Notes under the pieces: generated by a model
What the model saw: only the letters and a program-made list of their open reading frames with translations
What the model was told of the DNA's origin: nothing
Database searches by the model: none
Source of the DNA: DP-36 sp036004365
GTDB lineage: Bacteria > Desulfobacterota > Binatia > UBA9968
Length of the DNA stretch: 64,000 bases
Reading direction: 5' to 3'
Assembly: GCA_036004365.1 (NCBI GenBank)
Contig: DASYRN010000045.1
Coordinates: forward strand, 1 to 64,000
In this document: piece by piece, positions 1 to 8,140 of the stretch
How the letters are laid out: every line of letters starts with the position of its first letter
How positions within the stretch are numbered: position 1 is the stretch's first letter
Translations under genes and position numbers: made by a program

Positions 1-158
1 ACGGGTCCCGCAAGGCCTATGATGGCAGCGTGAAACCATGTCAAACCCAACAAAAAGCGGTGCCTCTTTTGCCACACATCATCGGGTAGGACCCCGCCTG
101 ATGGTAAGATGGCCAGCAGGCGTTTGACTATGGAAGGATACGAAATCTGTTTTTTCAT
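1..158 (-). CDS. Partial membrane sensor protein, N-terminus only (runs off left edge)
   Basis: An open frame starts at an ATG at 158 and stays open to the window edge, giving 52 residues. It begins MKKQISYPSIVKRLLAILPS, followed by VLPDDVWQKRHRFLLG and a hydrophobic stretch LTWFHAAIIGLAG. The pattern V-L-P-(D/E)-x-V-W-x-x-R-H-R followed by membrane helices is familiar from N-termini of multi-pass sensor kinases and diguanylate cyclases. No signalling domain is inside the window, so the output is unknown. No clear ribosome binding site precedes the ATG. The coding call is fairly safe; the family is an inference from a short segment. Confidence 0.5.
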   Translation of the reverse strand, partial: MKKQISYPSIVKRLLAILPSGGVLPDDVWQKRHRFLLGLTWFHAAIIGLAGP

Positions 159-407
159 CTATGGTTACGGTTTACTGCAGTTGTGAAGGTTCGTTATGAG
201 CAAAGCTAATGCCAGGACCGAGAAGGGCGCTAACATATTGTTTTCATGAAATTTTCAGCACAGTCGATCCTCCGCGCGGGGATGCCAAATCTGCTTTGAA
301 GGATACAAAAATGGACAAAAGTTGACGAGTTCACAGGAAGTGTGGGCGGGACGTCAGAGTGGGAAAAGAAAACGGAAATCGCCCGAGGCAGCTTGAGAGT
401 CTTGGAA

Positions 408-494
408 TGGTGCGAGGAGGGGGATTTGAACCCCCACGCCATTTCTGGCACTAGCCCCTCAAACTAGCGCGTCTGCCTATTCCGCCATCCTCGC
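408..494 (-). tRNA. leuU: tRNA-Leu (anticodon GAG)
   Basis: The minus strand folds as a type II tRNA. The acceptor arms GCGAGGA and TCCTCGC pair over 7 bp and an encoded CCA follows. The anticodon stem CTAGT/GCTAG holds the loop TTGAGGG, so the anticodon is GAG. There is a long variable arm (TGCC-AGAAAT-GGC) and a T-arm with GTTCAAAT. Length is 87 nt including CCA. It lies downstream of secG on the same strand; the same secG-tRNA-Leu(GAG) neighbourhood is known from E. coli. Confidence 0.95.
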
Positions 495-495
495 A

Positions 496-595
496 TTTTG
501 AAGTTTCGAGTTTTAAGTTTCTAGTTTTGAGTTTCTAGTTTTGAGTTGAATCCTTTAAAAGCTCGAAACCCGAAACTCCAAACTCATAACTCGTC
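496..595. repeat. Theme-word inverted repeat (GTTTCGAGTTTT type)
   Basis: The left side repeats degenerate copies of GTTTCGAGTTTTAAG and TTTCTAGTTTTGAG. The right side carries the reverse complement words CTCGAAAC, CCGAAACTCC and AAACTCATAACTCG. The block fills the whole gap between the tRNA and secG and could fold into a long imperfect hairpin. Two further blocks with the same word lie at 18597 and 21569. Confidence 0.7.
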
Positions 596-979
596 TCAAG
601 GAGTTGTGGGTTTCTGCGGTTGCTGTGGAGCGGGTTGCGCCGGTGCTTGTGGTGTCGTTGACGGTTGTTCAGGAGGAAGGACGGGCCTTCCCTGTTCTGT
701 TGCCGATTGCTCCGCCTGTGGAGTCTGACTCTCGAAAAGACTGGTTGCGGACTTTCTGCCAGAAAAATATCCCAGCGTCAGAGACGTAATCATAAAAACG
801 ATGGCCATCCCCGTCGTGAGTCGCGTGAGGAAGTTGCCCGCTCCGCTGCTGCCGAAGATCGTGGAGCTAGAGCCGCCGAATACGGCGCCCATGTCCGCGC
901 CTTTTCCCGTCTGGAGCAGCACAACGAGAATCAGTCCTATGCTGACGAGAATGTGAAGCACTGTGATTAAAGTAATCAT
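596..979 (-). CDS. secG: Preprotein translocase subunit SecG
   Basis: 127 residues. SecG is the small third subunit of the inner-membrane SecYEG channel and helps SecA-driven export. Two membrane helices are visible: residues about 3-22 (ITLITVLHILVSIGLILVVL) and 54-72. They are joined by the conserved loop LLQTGKGADMGAVFGGSSS, the SecG hallmark. The C-terminal third is a Pro/Gln/Ala-rich tail (APAQPAPQQPQKP), low in complexity and probably disordered. It lies 16 bases after tpiA in a pgk-tpiA-secG-tRNA run. The start ATG follows a weak AAGG; no competing start gives a better helix. Confidence 0.96.
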   Translation of the reverse strand: MITLITVLHILVSIGLILVVLLQTGKGADMGAVFGGSSSTIFGSSGAGNFLTRLTTGMAIVFMITSLTLGYFSGRKSATSLFESQTPQAEQSATEQGRPVLPPEQPSTTPQAPAQPAPQQPQKPTTP

Positions 980-995
980 GGCCTTACGTTTAGCT

Positions 996-1751
996 TTAAG
1001 AAAAACTTCCGACGATGCTAAGAAAATCCTTGGCTCGGAGACTGGCCCCTCCTACGAGGAATCCGTTCACCTCCTCTACCGATGCCAGCTCGCCGGCATT
1101 ATCGGGGCGCACGCTGCCGCCGTAAAGGATTCGCGTTCGCTCGGCATGCTTGACGCCAAAGAGTCTCTTAATCATTCTGCGAATTGTGGCGTGTGCGCGG
1201 CTGATCTGTTCAGGCGTAGCGTTTCGACCCGTGCCAATCGCCCAGACCGGCTCATAGGCGATGTCAATTTTTTCTATAGCATCTTTCTGTATCCCCTTCA
1301 ATGCGATCCGGAGCTGCCGCGTGATGACTCGCGTCGTCGTCCCCTCTGTTCTCTGCTCTAGGGTTTCTCCTACGCAAAGAATCGGCTTGAGCCCCAAATG
1401 CAGGCAAGCTGGTATTTTTTTGGCGATGGTTTGATCGCTTTCGTTAAAGATTCGCCGTCTTTCTGAATGGCCCACGATGACGTAACGGCATCCCAGCTCT
1501 TGCAGCATCTTGGGACTTATCTCACCCGTAAACGCTCCTTGCTCTTCCCAATGGACGTTCTGCGCGGCCAAACCGGCGGGGGTGTCCCGGAGCAGTTTGC
1601 CGACTGTGGCCAGCGCGGTAAAAGGGGGGGCGAGAATGACTTCGACGCCCCGGATATTTTTCAGCCCTCTGATCACATCTCGCGCGAGGACGATGGCTTC
1701 GCTTTGTGTGCCGTGCATCTTCCAGTTGCCGGCGACGAGCGGTGGCTTCAT
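996..1751 (-). CDS. tpiA: Triosephosphate isomerase
   Basis: 251 residues, the usual TIM length. It interconverts dihydroxyacetone phosphate and glyceraldehyde 3-phosphate in cytosolic glycolysis and gluconeogenesis. Catalytic elements are visible: N and K in AGNWKM near residue 10, the electrophilic His in VIVGHSERR, the catalytic Glu in AYEPVWAIGTG followed by the mobile loop, and phosphate-binding LYGGSV and GFLVGGASL near the end. Its start overlaps the pgk stop by 4 bases (ATGA), so the two genes are translationally coupled. Confidence 0.97.
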   Translation of the reverse strand: MKPPLVAGNWKMHGTQSEAIVLARDVIRGLKNIRGVEVILAPPFTALATVGKLLRDTPAGLAAQNVHWEEQGAFTGEISPKMLQELGCRYVIVGHSERRRIFNESDQTIAKKIPACLHLGLKPILCVGETLEQRTEGTTTRVITRQLRIALKGIQKDAIEKIDIAYEPVWAIGTGRNATPEQISRAHATIRRMIKRLFGVKHAERTRILYGGSVRPDNAGELASVEEVNGFLVGGASLRAKDFLSIVGSFS

Positions 1752-2917
1752 GGGCCTTCCTCTAGCGCTTCGATGCCCGGCAATTTTCTTCCTTCAAGGA
1801 ACTCGAGGGTGGCGCCGCCCCCTGTCGAAAGGTGAGTGATTTTCTCCTCGACTCCGGCCTGTCGAACTGCGGCAACCGTCTCTCCCCCTGCGACGATGCT
1901 CACAGCTTTGGACTGAGCCAAAGCTTCGGCAATCGAACGGGTCCCACGACTGAAGGGCTCCTCCTCAAACAGACCTACCGGGCCGTTCCAGAGAACCATT
2001 CTTGATTTGAGAATCTCCTGGCTGAATCGGGAGATCGTTTTAGGACCGATATCCAGTCCCATGGAATCGGGCGGGATACTATCGCAAGTCATGGGCACCC
2101 CTTTGATCTCTTTGGCCGCCACATGATCTACCGGCAAGTGGAGGGAAACGCCCAAGCTCTTGGCTTGAGCCATGATCTCATTTGCCAAAGGGATGCGATC
2201 CTCCTCTACGAGAGATTTTCCTACGGCGATCGATCGGGCTTTGAGAAAGGTGTATGCCATTCCGCCGCCGATCAAAAGCGCGCTCACTTTAACAAGCAGG
2301 TTTCTTAGCACGCCGATCTTGTCTGAAACCTTTGCGCCGCCCAAGACCGCGACGAAGGGCTTTTCAGGGTTAGACAGCGCCCTGCCGAGATAGTCGAGTT
2401 CCTTCTGAAGGAGCAGACCCGCGCCTTTGATTTTAATGAAGCGGACCATTCCCGCGGTGGATGCATGAGCCCGATGCGCGGTCCCGAAGGCGTCATTGAC
2501 ATAAACATCCGCCAGCGCGGCGAGGGCCCGGGAAAAAGCGGGATCGTTCTGTTCTTCTTCCTTGTGAAAGCGGAGATTTTCCAGCAAGATGATTTTATGC
2601 CGCGGCTCGGCCAGCAAGGCTTCGACCCCAGGTCCGATGCAGTCGGGGGCCAGAGTCACCGGCTCGCCGAGAGCGTGCTCGAGGTGGTCACGCACCGGTG
2701 CGAGACTCGATTTGGGATCTTTTTTCCCTCCCGGACGTCCGAGATGGGACGCGATAAGAGTTTTTCCGGCTTTTGCGAGAACGAGCTTTAAAGTCGGGAC
2801 GGCACTGTCGATGCGGTGGGTTTCTGTGATGGTCCCCTGGACGACAGGAACATTAAAATCGACCCGAATGAATACTTTCTTACCTTGCAGCTCTAGCTCT
2901 TGAACTTTGCGGATCAT
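1748..2917 (-). CDS. pgk: Phosphoglycerate kinase
   Basis: 389 residues, typical for bacterial PGK. It transfers phosphate between 1,3-bisphosphoglycerate and ADP in glycolysis. The N-domain motifs KVFIRVDFNVP (about 14-24) and IASHLGRPGG (about 56-65) bind 3-phosphoglycerate. The C-domain carries the nucleotide-binding AVLGGAKVSDKIGVL and the terminal GGGATLEFLEG. It is the first gene of the minus-strand run pgk-tpiA-secG and is divergent from tolQ across about 90 bases. A gap gene is often found just upstream in other genomes and is absent here. Confidence 0.97.
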   Translation of the reverse strand: MIRKVQELELQGKKVFIRVDFNVPVVQGTITETHRIDSAVPTLKLVLAKAGKTLIASHLGRPGGKKDPKSSLAPVRDHLEHALGEPVTLAPDCIGPGVEALLAEPRHKIILLENLRFHKEEEQNDPAFSRALAALADVYVNDAFGTAHRAHASTAGMVRFIKIKGAGLLLQKELDYLGRALSNPEKPFVAVLGGAKVSDKIGVLRNLLVKVSALLIGGGMAYTFLKARSIAVGKSLVEEDRIPLANEIMAQAKSLGVSLHLPVDHVAAKEIKGVPMTCDSIPPDSMGLDIGPKTISRFSQEILKSRMVLWNGPVGLFEEEPFSRGTRSIAEALAQSKAVSIVAGGETVAAVRQAGVEEKITHLSTGGGATLEFLEGRKLPGIEALEEGP

Positions 2918-2994
2918 GATTGGGCGTAAAATTCCGCTTCAGATGGCGTTAATTCTTGAAAAAAACTGCTCCCTATTTGACTAAATACAGGGCT

Positions 2995-3000
2995 TATAAT
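2995..3000 (+). promoter_or_regulatory. Probable -10 box of the tol operon
   Basis: A perfect TATAAT lies 10 bases before the ATG at 3010. No good -35 sits at 17 bases; TTGACT at 2977 is only 12 bases upstream. If used, transcription would begin almost at the start codon, which favours 3010 over the upstream TTG at 2956 as the tolQ start. Confidence 0.4.
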
Positions 3001-3009
3001 ATTTTTTCA

Positions 3010-3771
3010 ATGAATCCTTGGATTTTGCAAATGCTTCTTTTTTGGTCTCTCCAGCTATTGGCCCAGACGGAATTTGCAGCTCCTCAACAGCAAGGGATTT
3101 TGGATTTCGTCAGAGGATCAGGACTTGTCGTTCAGCTGGTCCTTTACATTTTGATTCTCTTTTCGATCCTGAGTTGGGGGGTTATTTTTTTCAAGTACCG
3201 CGAAGTGCGGACAGCAAAGAATCAGTCGGATAAATTTACCGAGATTTTTTGGGACAGCCGGAATCTTTCGGCGATCCACGATGCCAGTCGGGAGCTCCAG
3301 TCAAGCCCGGTGGCTCAGGTTTTTCGCTCCGGATACGAGGAATTGCTGCGTGTTTCACGCAGCAAAAAAGAGAATCCTACGGGCGAAGGGTTAACAACCG
3401 AGCTGAGCGGCGTCGATAACGTCACCCGGGCCATGAAGCGGGCCACGAGCGTCGAGATTACAAAATTAGAAAAGGCACTCACTTTCTTGGCGACGACCGC
3501 GAGCACGACGCCCTTTATTGGCCTATTCGGTACGGTGTGGGGAATCATGAACGCCTTCCGGGGTTTGAGCACGACGCATTCTTCCAGCATTCAGGCCGTG
3601 GCTCCGGGCATCGCTGAAGCGTTGATTGCGACGGCGGCCGGTCTGGCGGCGGCCATCCCTGCGGTTATGGCCTACAACCACTTCGCTCAAAGAATCAAAG
3701 TTCTGGCTGCTGACATGGATAATTTCGCGCATGAATTTTTGAACATTGCGGAGCGTCATTTTTTGAAATAG
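3010..3771 (+). CDS. tolQ: TolQ, proton-channel subunit of the Tol-Pal motor
   Basis: 253 residues from the ATG at 3010. TolQ forms with TolR the inner-membrane proton-driven stator that energises TolA during outer-membrane constriction. Three membrane helices are visible: VQLVLYILILFSILSWGVIF (about 37-56), AFLATTAS-TPFIGLFGTVWG (about 162-190) and AEALIATAAGLAAAIPAVMA (about 205-225). The ExbB/TolQ signature GLFGTVWGIMNAF is intact. A TTG at 2956 would add 18 residues but would lie upstream of the likely -10 box. It leads tolQ-tolR-tolA-tolB-pal-cpoB. The ExbB alternative is unlikely given tolB and pal downstream. Confidence 0.92.
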   Translation: MNPWILQMLLFWSLQLLAQTEFAAPQQQGILDFVRGSGLVVQLVLYILILFSILSWGVIFFKYREVRTAKNQSDKFTEIFWDSRNLSAIHDASRELQSSPVAQVFRSGYEELLRVSRSKKENPTGEGLTTELSGVDNVTRAMKRATSVEITKLEKALTFLATTASTTPFIGLFGTVWGIMNAFRGLSTTHSSSIQAVAPGIAEALIATAAGLAAAIPAVMAYNHFAQRIKVLAADMDNFAHEFLNIAERHFLK

Positions 3772-3775
3772 GCGT

Positions 3776-3841
3776 AGAGCAATAGGCACAAGGCAATAGT
3801 TTGTATTTTTCTGTTGCCTCTTGCTTGATGCCTGTTGCCTA
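3776..3841. repeat. Theme-word inverted repeat (GGCAATAG type)
   Basis: The left side reads GCAATAGGCACAAGGCAATAG. The right side reads CTGTTGCCTCTTGC and GCCTGTTGCCT, its imperfect reverse complement. It fills the tolQ-tolR gap up to the tolR ribosome binding site. Confidence 0.6.
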
Positions 3842-3854
3842 AGGAGTGATATTT

Positions 3855-4280
3855 ATGGCGGTCGAGTTTTCCTCGCAAAGAGAGACGACATCGATTTCCC
3901 AGATCAACGTGACTCCTCTGGTCGATGTCATGTTGGTGCTGCTGGTGATTTTCATGGTGACGGCGCCGATCATTCAGCAGGGCGTGCAGGTTAATCTCCC
4001 TCAAGCCAAGGCGGGTGCCATTCCGGGGAAAGAGCAGCAGTTAGTGGTAGCGGTTGCCCGGAATGGGACGATCTACCTCAACGATAATCCCATGAAGCTG
4101 GAGGAGCTGGGGCAGAAGCTGCGCGCGATCCGGCAACTTCAACAAAGCAAAGAAGTCTATCTCCGGGCCGATCAGGATGTGCGGTACGGTCTAGTCGTGA
4201 AGGTTATTGCGGAGATCAAACAGGCAGGCATCGAAAAGTTAGGAATGGTGACGCAACCCTTGTCTCGAGAGGAGGGGTGA
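3855..4280 (+). CDS. tolR: TolR, periplasmic gate of the Tol-Pal motor
   Basis: 141 residues. The ATG at 3855 is preceded by AAGGAG with 8 bases spacing and is preferred over a GTG at 3846. TolR couples proton flow through TolQ to TolA movement. A short cytoplasmic N-terminus leads to the single helix VDVMLVLLVIFMVTAPIIQQ with the conserved proton-handling Asp in NVTPLVDVMLVLL. The periplasmic ExbD/TolR domain follows, with VNLPQA and YLRADQDVRYG. The stop overlaps a strong GGAGGGG that probably serves the next gene. Confidence 0.93.
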   Translation: MAVEFSSQRETTSISQINVTPLVDVMLVLLVIFMVTAPIIQQGVQVNLPQAKAGAIPGKEQQLVVAVARNGTIYLNDNPMKLEELGQKLRAIRQLQQSKEVYLRADQDVRYGLVVKVIAEIKQAGIEKLGMVTQPLSREEG

Positions 4281-4281
4281 T

Positions 4282-5157
4282 ACGGCGCCGCGGGAAATTC
4301 TGCTCGAGAACGCCCTTTCGTCACTTGAAGAAAGTACGGGAAGGCTCTGGAAGTATATTTTTTTCTCGGGTTTCGTTCACCTCTTGTTAGTCTTAGGGCT
4401 TTTCATCTTTCCTTCTGTTTCGAGCCGCAGAGTTGCCTCCTATCCCGTCTATACGGTTGATCTCGTAGGCGGCGATAAGATCGGTGGCGAGGTTCGGGGC
4501 CTGCCCGCACCCTCGGCTGCTCCAAAGCAAGAGACCAAGAAGGCAGAGGCGAAGCCGCCGCCCAAAGTCCAAGAAACGAAAAAGGAAAAGGTCGTCGAGA
4601 TTCCTACCAAGACAAAAGAGAAAGAGAAGGTCGCTGTCAAAGAAACGAAGAAGGAAAAAGAGGTTAAGGAGACCAAGAAGGAAGTTCAAGCCGAGCAGGG
4701 GCTCTCCGAGAAAGTGCGCGAGAAGCTGATTCAATCGGCCGTGGAAAGGGCCAGGGATCGGGCCCAGCAGAAGGGAAAAGAGGCGCAGGGGATGAGCTCC
4801 GGATCCGGCGAGGGAGAGGGGGCCGCATCACTCGGTGAGGGAGGCCGAGGAGGGGGCACCGTCAAAGGCATTGAGTTTATCTCTTATCACAATCGGATGC
4901 TGAGTTTGATTCGGGATCGTTGGGCTTGGGCGGGAAGGAGAAGCGATCTGGAAGTCACAGTGCGCTTTGGCATACAGGAAAACGGCGAGATCACGGGCCT
5001 CAAAATCGTCAAACGCTCGGGTGATCCCTCGTTCGACGATTCTGTTTTCCGGGCGGTCAGCAAGGCTAACCCTTTACCTGCGCCGCCGGAGAGTTACAGA
5101 AAGGATTTTATGGATGTGGAGTTGACTTTTAGACCCAAGGATCTGGCAGGTGGTTAG
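4282..5157 (+). CDS. tolA: TolA/TonB-like energy transducer, start uncertain
   Basis: TolA links the TolQR motor to TolB and Pal. The frame encodes a membrane helix (RLWKYIFFSGFVHLLLVLGL), then VYTVDLVGGDKIGG, a Lys/Glu/Pro-rich coiled stretch of ETKKEK-type repeats, a Gly-rich linker, and a C-terminal TonB/TolA domain with VRFGIQENGEITGLKIVKRS and DDSVFRAVSKANPLP. No ATG, GTG or TTG precedes the helix in this frame; the first TTG (4384) falls inside it. ACG at 4282 follows GGAGGGG at a good distance and is used here. ATT 4297, CTG 4300, or a one-base indel joining GTG 4277, are alternatives. Product sure, start not. Confidence 0.75.
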   Translation, partial: TAPREILLENALSSLEESTGRLWKYIFFSGFVHLLLVLGLFIFPSVSSRRVASYPVYTVDLVGGDKIGGEVRGLPAPSAAPKQETKKAEAKPPPKVQETKKEKVVEIPTKTKEKEKVAVKETKKEKEVKETKKEVQAEQGLSEKVREKLIQSAVERARDRAQQKGKEAQGMSSGSGEGEGAASLGEGGRGGGTVKGIEFISYHNRMLSLIRDRWAWAGRRSDLEVTVRFGIQENGEITGLKIVKRSGDPSFDDSVFRAVSKANPLPAPPESYRKDFMDVELTFRPKDLAGG

Positions 5158-5160
5158 ACC

Positions 5161-6471
5161 ATGAAAATCAGAGCTTTTATTGTGGCAATGCTAATGGCTT
5201 TGGCTTTCCTTCGCGCCGCAGGAACGCAGGTGAAGGGATTGATTGTCGGCCCGGGAGCCGAGCGATATCCCATCGCGATTTCCCCCCTTCGTAATCTCGC
5301 ACCGGGAGACGACTCGAGGAAACTTTCGGAAGGGATCGCGGATACCATTGTTCGAGATCTGAATCTTTCTGGATGGTTTAAGGTATTGGATCGCTCTGCC
5401 TATCTCGAGAATCCTCAGACCAGCGGGGTGACTCTCGGTAGCTTTGATTTCAAAAGCTGGTCTGTTATCGGCGCCGAGGGTTTGGTGAAAGGCAGTTTTA
5501 CTGTACAAGGGGAAGATTTGACCGTCGAGCTACGTCTCTTCGATGTCTATCAGGGAAAGCAAGTCGTCGGGAAGCGGTATACGGGCACGGCGAAAGATTA
5601 TCGCCGCATCGCTCACAGGTTTGCGGACGAAATCATCTTTCAATTCACCGGAGTCCAGGGCGTCTTCAACACGAGAATCGCCTATGTTTCCACATCCGGC
5701 GGCCGCTTCAAAGAGATCTACGTCTCTCACCTGGATGGCAGCGAAAGAATCCAGGTGACTAATAATCGCACGATCAATCTGTCGCCCTCATGGTCGCCCG
5801 ACGGACGCTCGATTCTCTACACGTCGTACAAGGAAGGGAATCCCAGCCTTTTTCTTTTCGACTTGTTCTCCGGAAAAGATGTGAAGTTTTCCTCTCGCAC
5901 GGGGCTGAACCTGGGGGCAAAATGGTCGCCTACCGGAAAGCAGATTGCCGTTACCTTGGAGCGGCAGGGAAACACGGACATTTACTTGCTGGATTCGTCT
6001 GGGAACGTCGTGCGCCGCTTGACCGAGTATGCAGGGATCGATGTTTCTCCGACCTGGTCTCCTGATGGACGCAGCATCGCCTTCGTCTCGGATCGAAGCG
6101 GGGGCCCGCAGATCTATATCATGGACGTCGACAGCGGGAAAACCCGGCGCCTGACTTTTGCTGGAGGATACAATACTTCACCGGACTGGTCCCCCAAGGG
6201 AGATCGGATTGCGTACACTTCACGTGTCGGTGGCCGCTTTCATATCATGACCACCGCCATTCAGGGCGGGGAGCCGCAGGACCTTACTCCCGATTCGGGC
6301 AATCACGAGGATCCTTCTTGGTCTCCGGACGGCAGATACATCGCCTTTTCCTCGAACCGAAAAGGCCCGTATAATATTTACATCATGCAATCGACCGGAG
6401 AAAATCAACAAAGATTGACAGCCTCTGGCGGAGATGATAGAAACCCGTCATGGTCTCCGCGTCTGGAGTAG
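5161..6471 (+). CDS. tolB: TolB, periplasmic beta-propeller of the Tol-Pal system
   Basis: 436 residues, the usual TolB size. It is a soluble periplasmic protein that binds Pal and is displaced by TolA. The N-terminus is a signal peptide (MKIRAFIVAMLMALAFLRAA). The TolB N-domain follows, with SPLRNLAPGDDSRKLSEGIA and GLVKGSFTVQGEDLTVELRL. The six-bladed propeller comes next, with repeated W-S-P-(D/T/K)-G motifs (SPSWSPDGRSILYT, SPTWSPDGRSIAFVS, DPSWSPDGRYIAFSS) ending NPSWSPRLE. The start lies three bases after the tolA stop. Confidence 0.96.
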   Translation: MKIRAFIVAMLMALAFLRAAGTQVKGLIVGPGAERYPIAISPLRNLAPGDDSRKLSEGIADTIVRDLNLSGWFKVLDRSAYLENPQTSGVTLGSFDFKSWSVIGAEGLVKGSFTVQGEDLTVELRLFDVYQGKQVVGKRYTGTAKDYRRIAHRFADEIIFQFTGVQGVFNTRIAYVSTSGGRFKEIYVSHLDGSERIQVTNNRTINLSPSWSPDGRSILYTSYKEGNPSLFLFDLFSGKDVKFSSRTGLNLGAKWSPTGKQIAVTLERQGNTDIYLLDSSGNVVRRLTEYAGIDVSPTWSPDGRSIAFVSDRSGGPQIYIMDVDSGKTRRLTFAGGYNTSPDWSPKGDRIAYTSRVGGRFHIMTTAIQGGEPQDLTPDSGNHEDPSWSPDGRYIAFSSNRKGPYNIYIMQSTGENQQRLTASGGDDRNPSWSPRLE

Positions 6472-6503
6472 GTCTTTAAAAAATAGAAGGAGAGGGGAAG
6501 CAG

Positions 6504-7079
6504 ATGATCGGTCGCTTGAGCAACATGCTATTTGGATTGATCTTTTTGGCTTTTCTTACTATAAGCGGATGTTCTCAGACTACTCCGACCAAGCCTGGAC
6601 AGACCCCGTCTGCACAGGCTCAGGCTCCTTCCAAGAAAGAGGGCGCCGGGCCGACGGCAAAACAGCCTTCCACAGGTGAGTCAAGCCTCGAAGCCCTGCA
6701 AAAGGGCGAGTCGCTCGCGACTCCAGCCTCCAGTCCCCTCAAGGAAATCTATTTTGACTACGACAAGTCTGATCTTAGTTCGGACGCTCGGGAGACACTC
6801 AAGGCGAATGCGGCCTGGCTGAAGGGGAACCCTTCGGCTAGGGTGGAGATCGAGGGGCACTGCGACGAGCGCGGCACCAACGAGTACAACCTGGCCCTGG
6901 GAGCGAAGCGAGCCCAGGCGGCTAAGGACTATTTAGTGACGTTGGGCATACCAGCGCAACGGCTATCGACGATCAGTTACGGCAAAGAGCTGCCGGTATG
7001 TCGGGAGCAGACGGAAGATTGCTGGCAGAAGAATCGTCGTGACCGGTTCGTCGTGATGACTGCCAAGCCGGCCTCGTAA
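6504..7079 (+). CDS. pal: Pal, peptidoglycan-associated outer-membrane lipoprotein
   Basis: 191 residues. Pal anchors the outer membrane to peptidoglycan and is released from TolB by TolA. A lipoprotein signal ends in LTISGC (Cys about 23). A Pro/Gln/Lys-rich linker of about 50 residues follows. The OmpA-like domain reads IYFDYDKSDLSSDA, VEIEGHCDERGTNEYNLALG, RAQAAKDYLVTLGI and LSTISYGKELP, and keeps the Asp and Arg that bind diaminopimelate. AGGAGAGG lies upstream of the ATG. Its position after tolB fits. Confidence 0.96.
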   Translation: MIGRLSNMLFGLIFLAFLTISGCSQTTPTKPGQTPSAQAQAPSKKEGAGPTAKQPSTGESSLEALQKGESLATPASSPLKEIYFDYDKSDLSSDARETLKANAAWLKGNPSARVEIEGHCDERGTNEYNLALGAKRAQAAKDYLVTLGIPAQRLSTISYGKELPVCREQTEDCWQKNRRDRFVVMTAKPAS

Positions 7080-7138
7080 TTTTTCTTATTCTTGAACCAC
7101 ACCATCAATTTGTGCCGGGTCCCTTTAGGCCCATTTTC

Positions 7139-8005
7139 ATGAAGAGATTGTTCTACTGGTGCGTCGCGGTTGGTTGCGCGTGGCTCTCGGCTTGTGTCAG
7201 CCCACAACAGGTGGAGGTCATCGAACGAGAGCAACGGCGCCTTCGCAGTGAAACGACGAATACCGTGTTGGAGGGCGCGGCGGTTCGCAAGGAGCTGGAC
7301 TCGGCGCGAGCGAATTTGGCGGATACCCGAGCCAATCTCCAACAGCTCCAGCGGGATCTGAACGCCTTGAAGGAAAAAGTCGAGGAGGTGCGGTATCAGT
7401 TGGATCGGCGGCTCGGACAATCCTCTAAAGAAGGAGACCTCAAGGTCAAGGATCTGGAGGGCCGGCTAGCCAAGATCGACGAAGATCTTAAAGCACTTCG
7501 GACACGTCAGGAAGAAGTGCGCCCCACACAAGAGGCATCGAAAGCCTCTCCGGCTCAGGGAACGCCTGCCGCGGAGGGAACAGAAGGGACCAGCGATTTT
7601 GCTCGGGAAAAGGTGTCCGGTGAATCGGAGGCGGCTCGTAGAGATTACGACGAAGCTTGGAAGTTCCTGGAGCAAAAAGATTACAAGCGAGCCATCGATC
7701 GCTTCAAGGGCTTTGTGAAGAAGTATCCGAAGAGCGCCTATGCGGACAATGCCCAGTACTGGATCGGCGAATGTCATTACGCCCTGAGAGAGTTTGACCA
7801 GGCGATCCTGGAATTCGACGCTGTCCGGCGCAATTACCCAAAGGGAGATAAAGTGCCGGCTGCGCTCCTTAAGCAGGGATTTGCCTTCGCTGAGCTGGGA
7901 GACAAGGTCGATGCCCGTCTGATTCTCCAGGAATTGATCAATCGATATCCTCAGTCATCGGAAGCGTCCAAAGCCAAGCAGAAACTCAAGTCTCTGGAAT
8001 CGTAG
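7139..8005 (+). CDS. cpoB: CpoB/YbgF-like lipoprotein with coiled coil and TPR
   Basis: 288 residues from the ATG at 7139; the upstream GTG at 7112 would spoil the signal sequence. CpoB couples Tol function with peptidoglycan synthesis at the septum. The signal ends LSAC (Cys about 17), so this copy is probably lipidated, whereas E. coli CpoB is soluble periplasmic. A long coiled coil covers about 25-125 (LQQLQRDLNALKEKVEEV). TPR repeats begin YDEAWKFLEQKDYKRAIDRF and continue YWIGECHYALREFDQAILEF. It ends the Tol-Pal operon. Confidence 0.88.
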   Translation: MKRLFYWCVAVGCAWLSACVSPQQVEVIEREQRRLRSETTNTVLEGAAVRKELDSARANLADTRANLQQLQRDLNALKEKVEEVRYQLDRRLGQSSKEGDLKVKDLEGRLAKIDEDLKALRTRQEEVRPTQEASKASPAQGTPAAEGTEGTSDFAREKVSGESEAARRDYDEAWKFLEQKDYKRAIDRFKGFVKKYPKSAYADNAQYWIGECHYALREFDQAILEFDAVRRNYPKGDKVPAALLKQGFAFAELGDKVDARLILQELINRYPQSSEASKAKQKLKSLES

Positions 8006-8053
8006 CGTAGTCACTGGAATCCCGCACTCTAAAGACTAACCTTAGCGTTGAAT

Positions 8054-8124
8054 AGCTTTCAGCAGTCAGCCATCCGCAAGACAGATAAGGCCGGAGAACG
8101 AAGCTGAATACTGAGTGCTGAAGG
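8054..8124. repeat. Theme-word inverted repeat (TTTCAGCAGTCAGC type)
   Basis: AGCTTTCAGCAGTCAGCC on the left faces GCTGAATACTGAGTGCTGAA on the right, an imperfect inverted repeat of the word CAGC/GCTG. It occupies the cpoB-ribF gap. Confidence 0.55.
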
Positions 8125-8140
8125 TTGTTATCCAAAAATC

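Noticed and set aside
665..970. Frames on the plus strand opposite secG (and others opposite tpiA, pgk and ilvB)
   Set aside because: They are mirror frames of well-conserved genes on the other strand, and no independent signal supports them.
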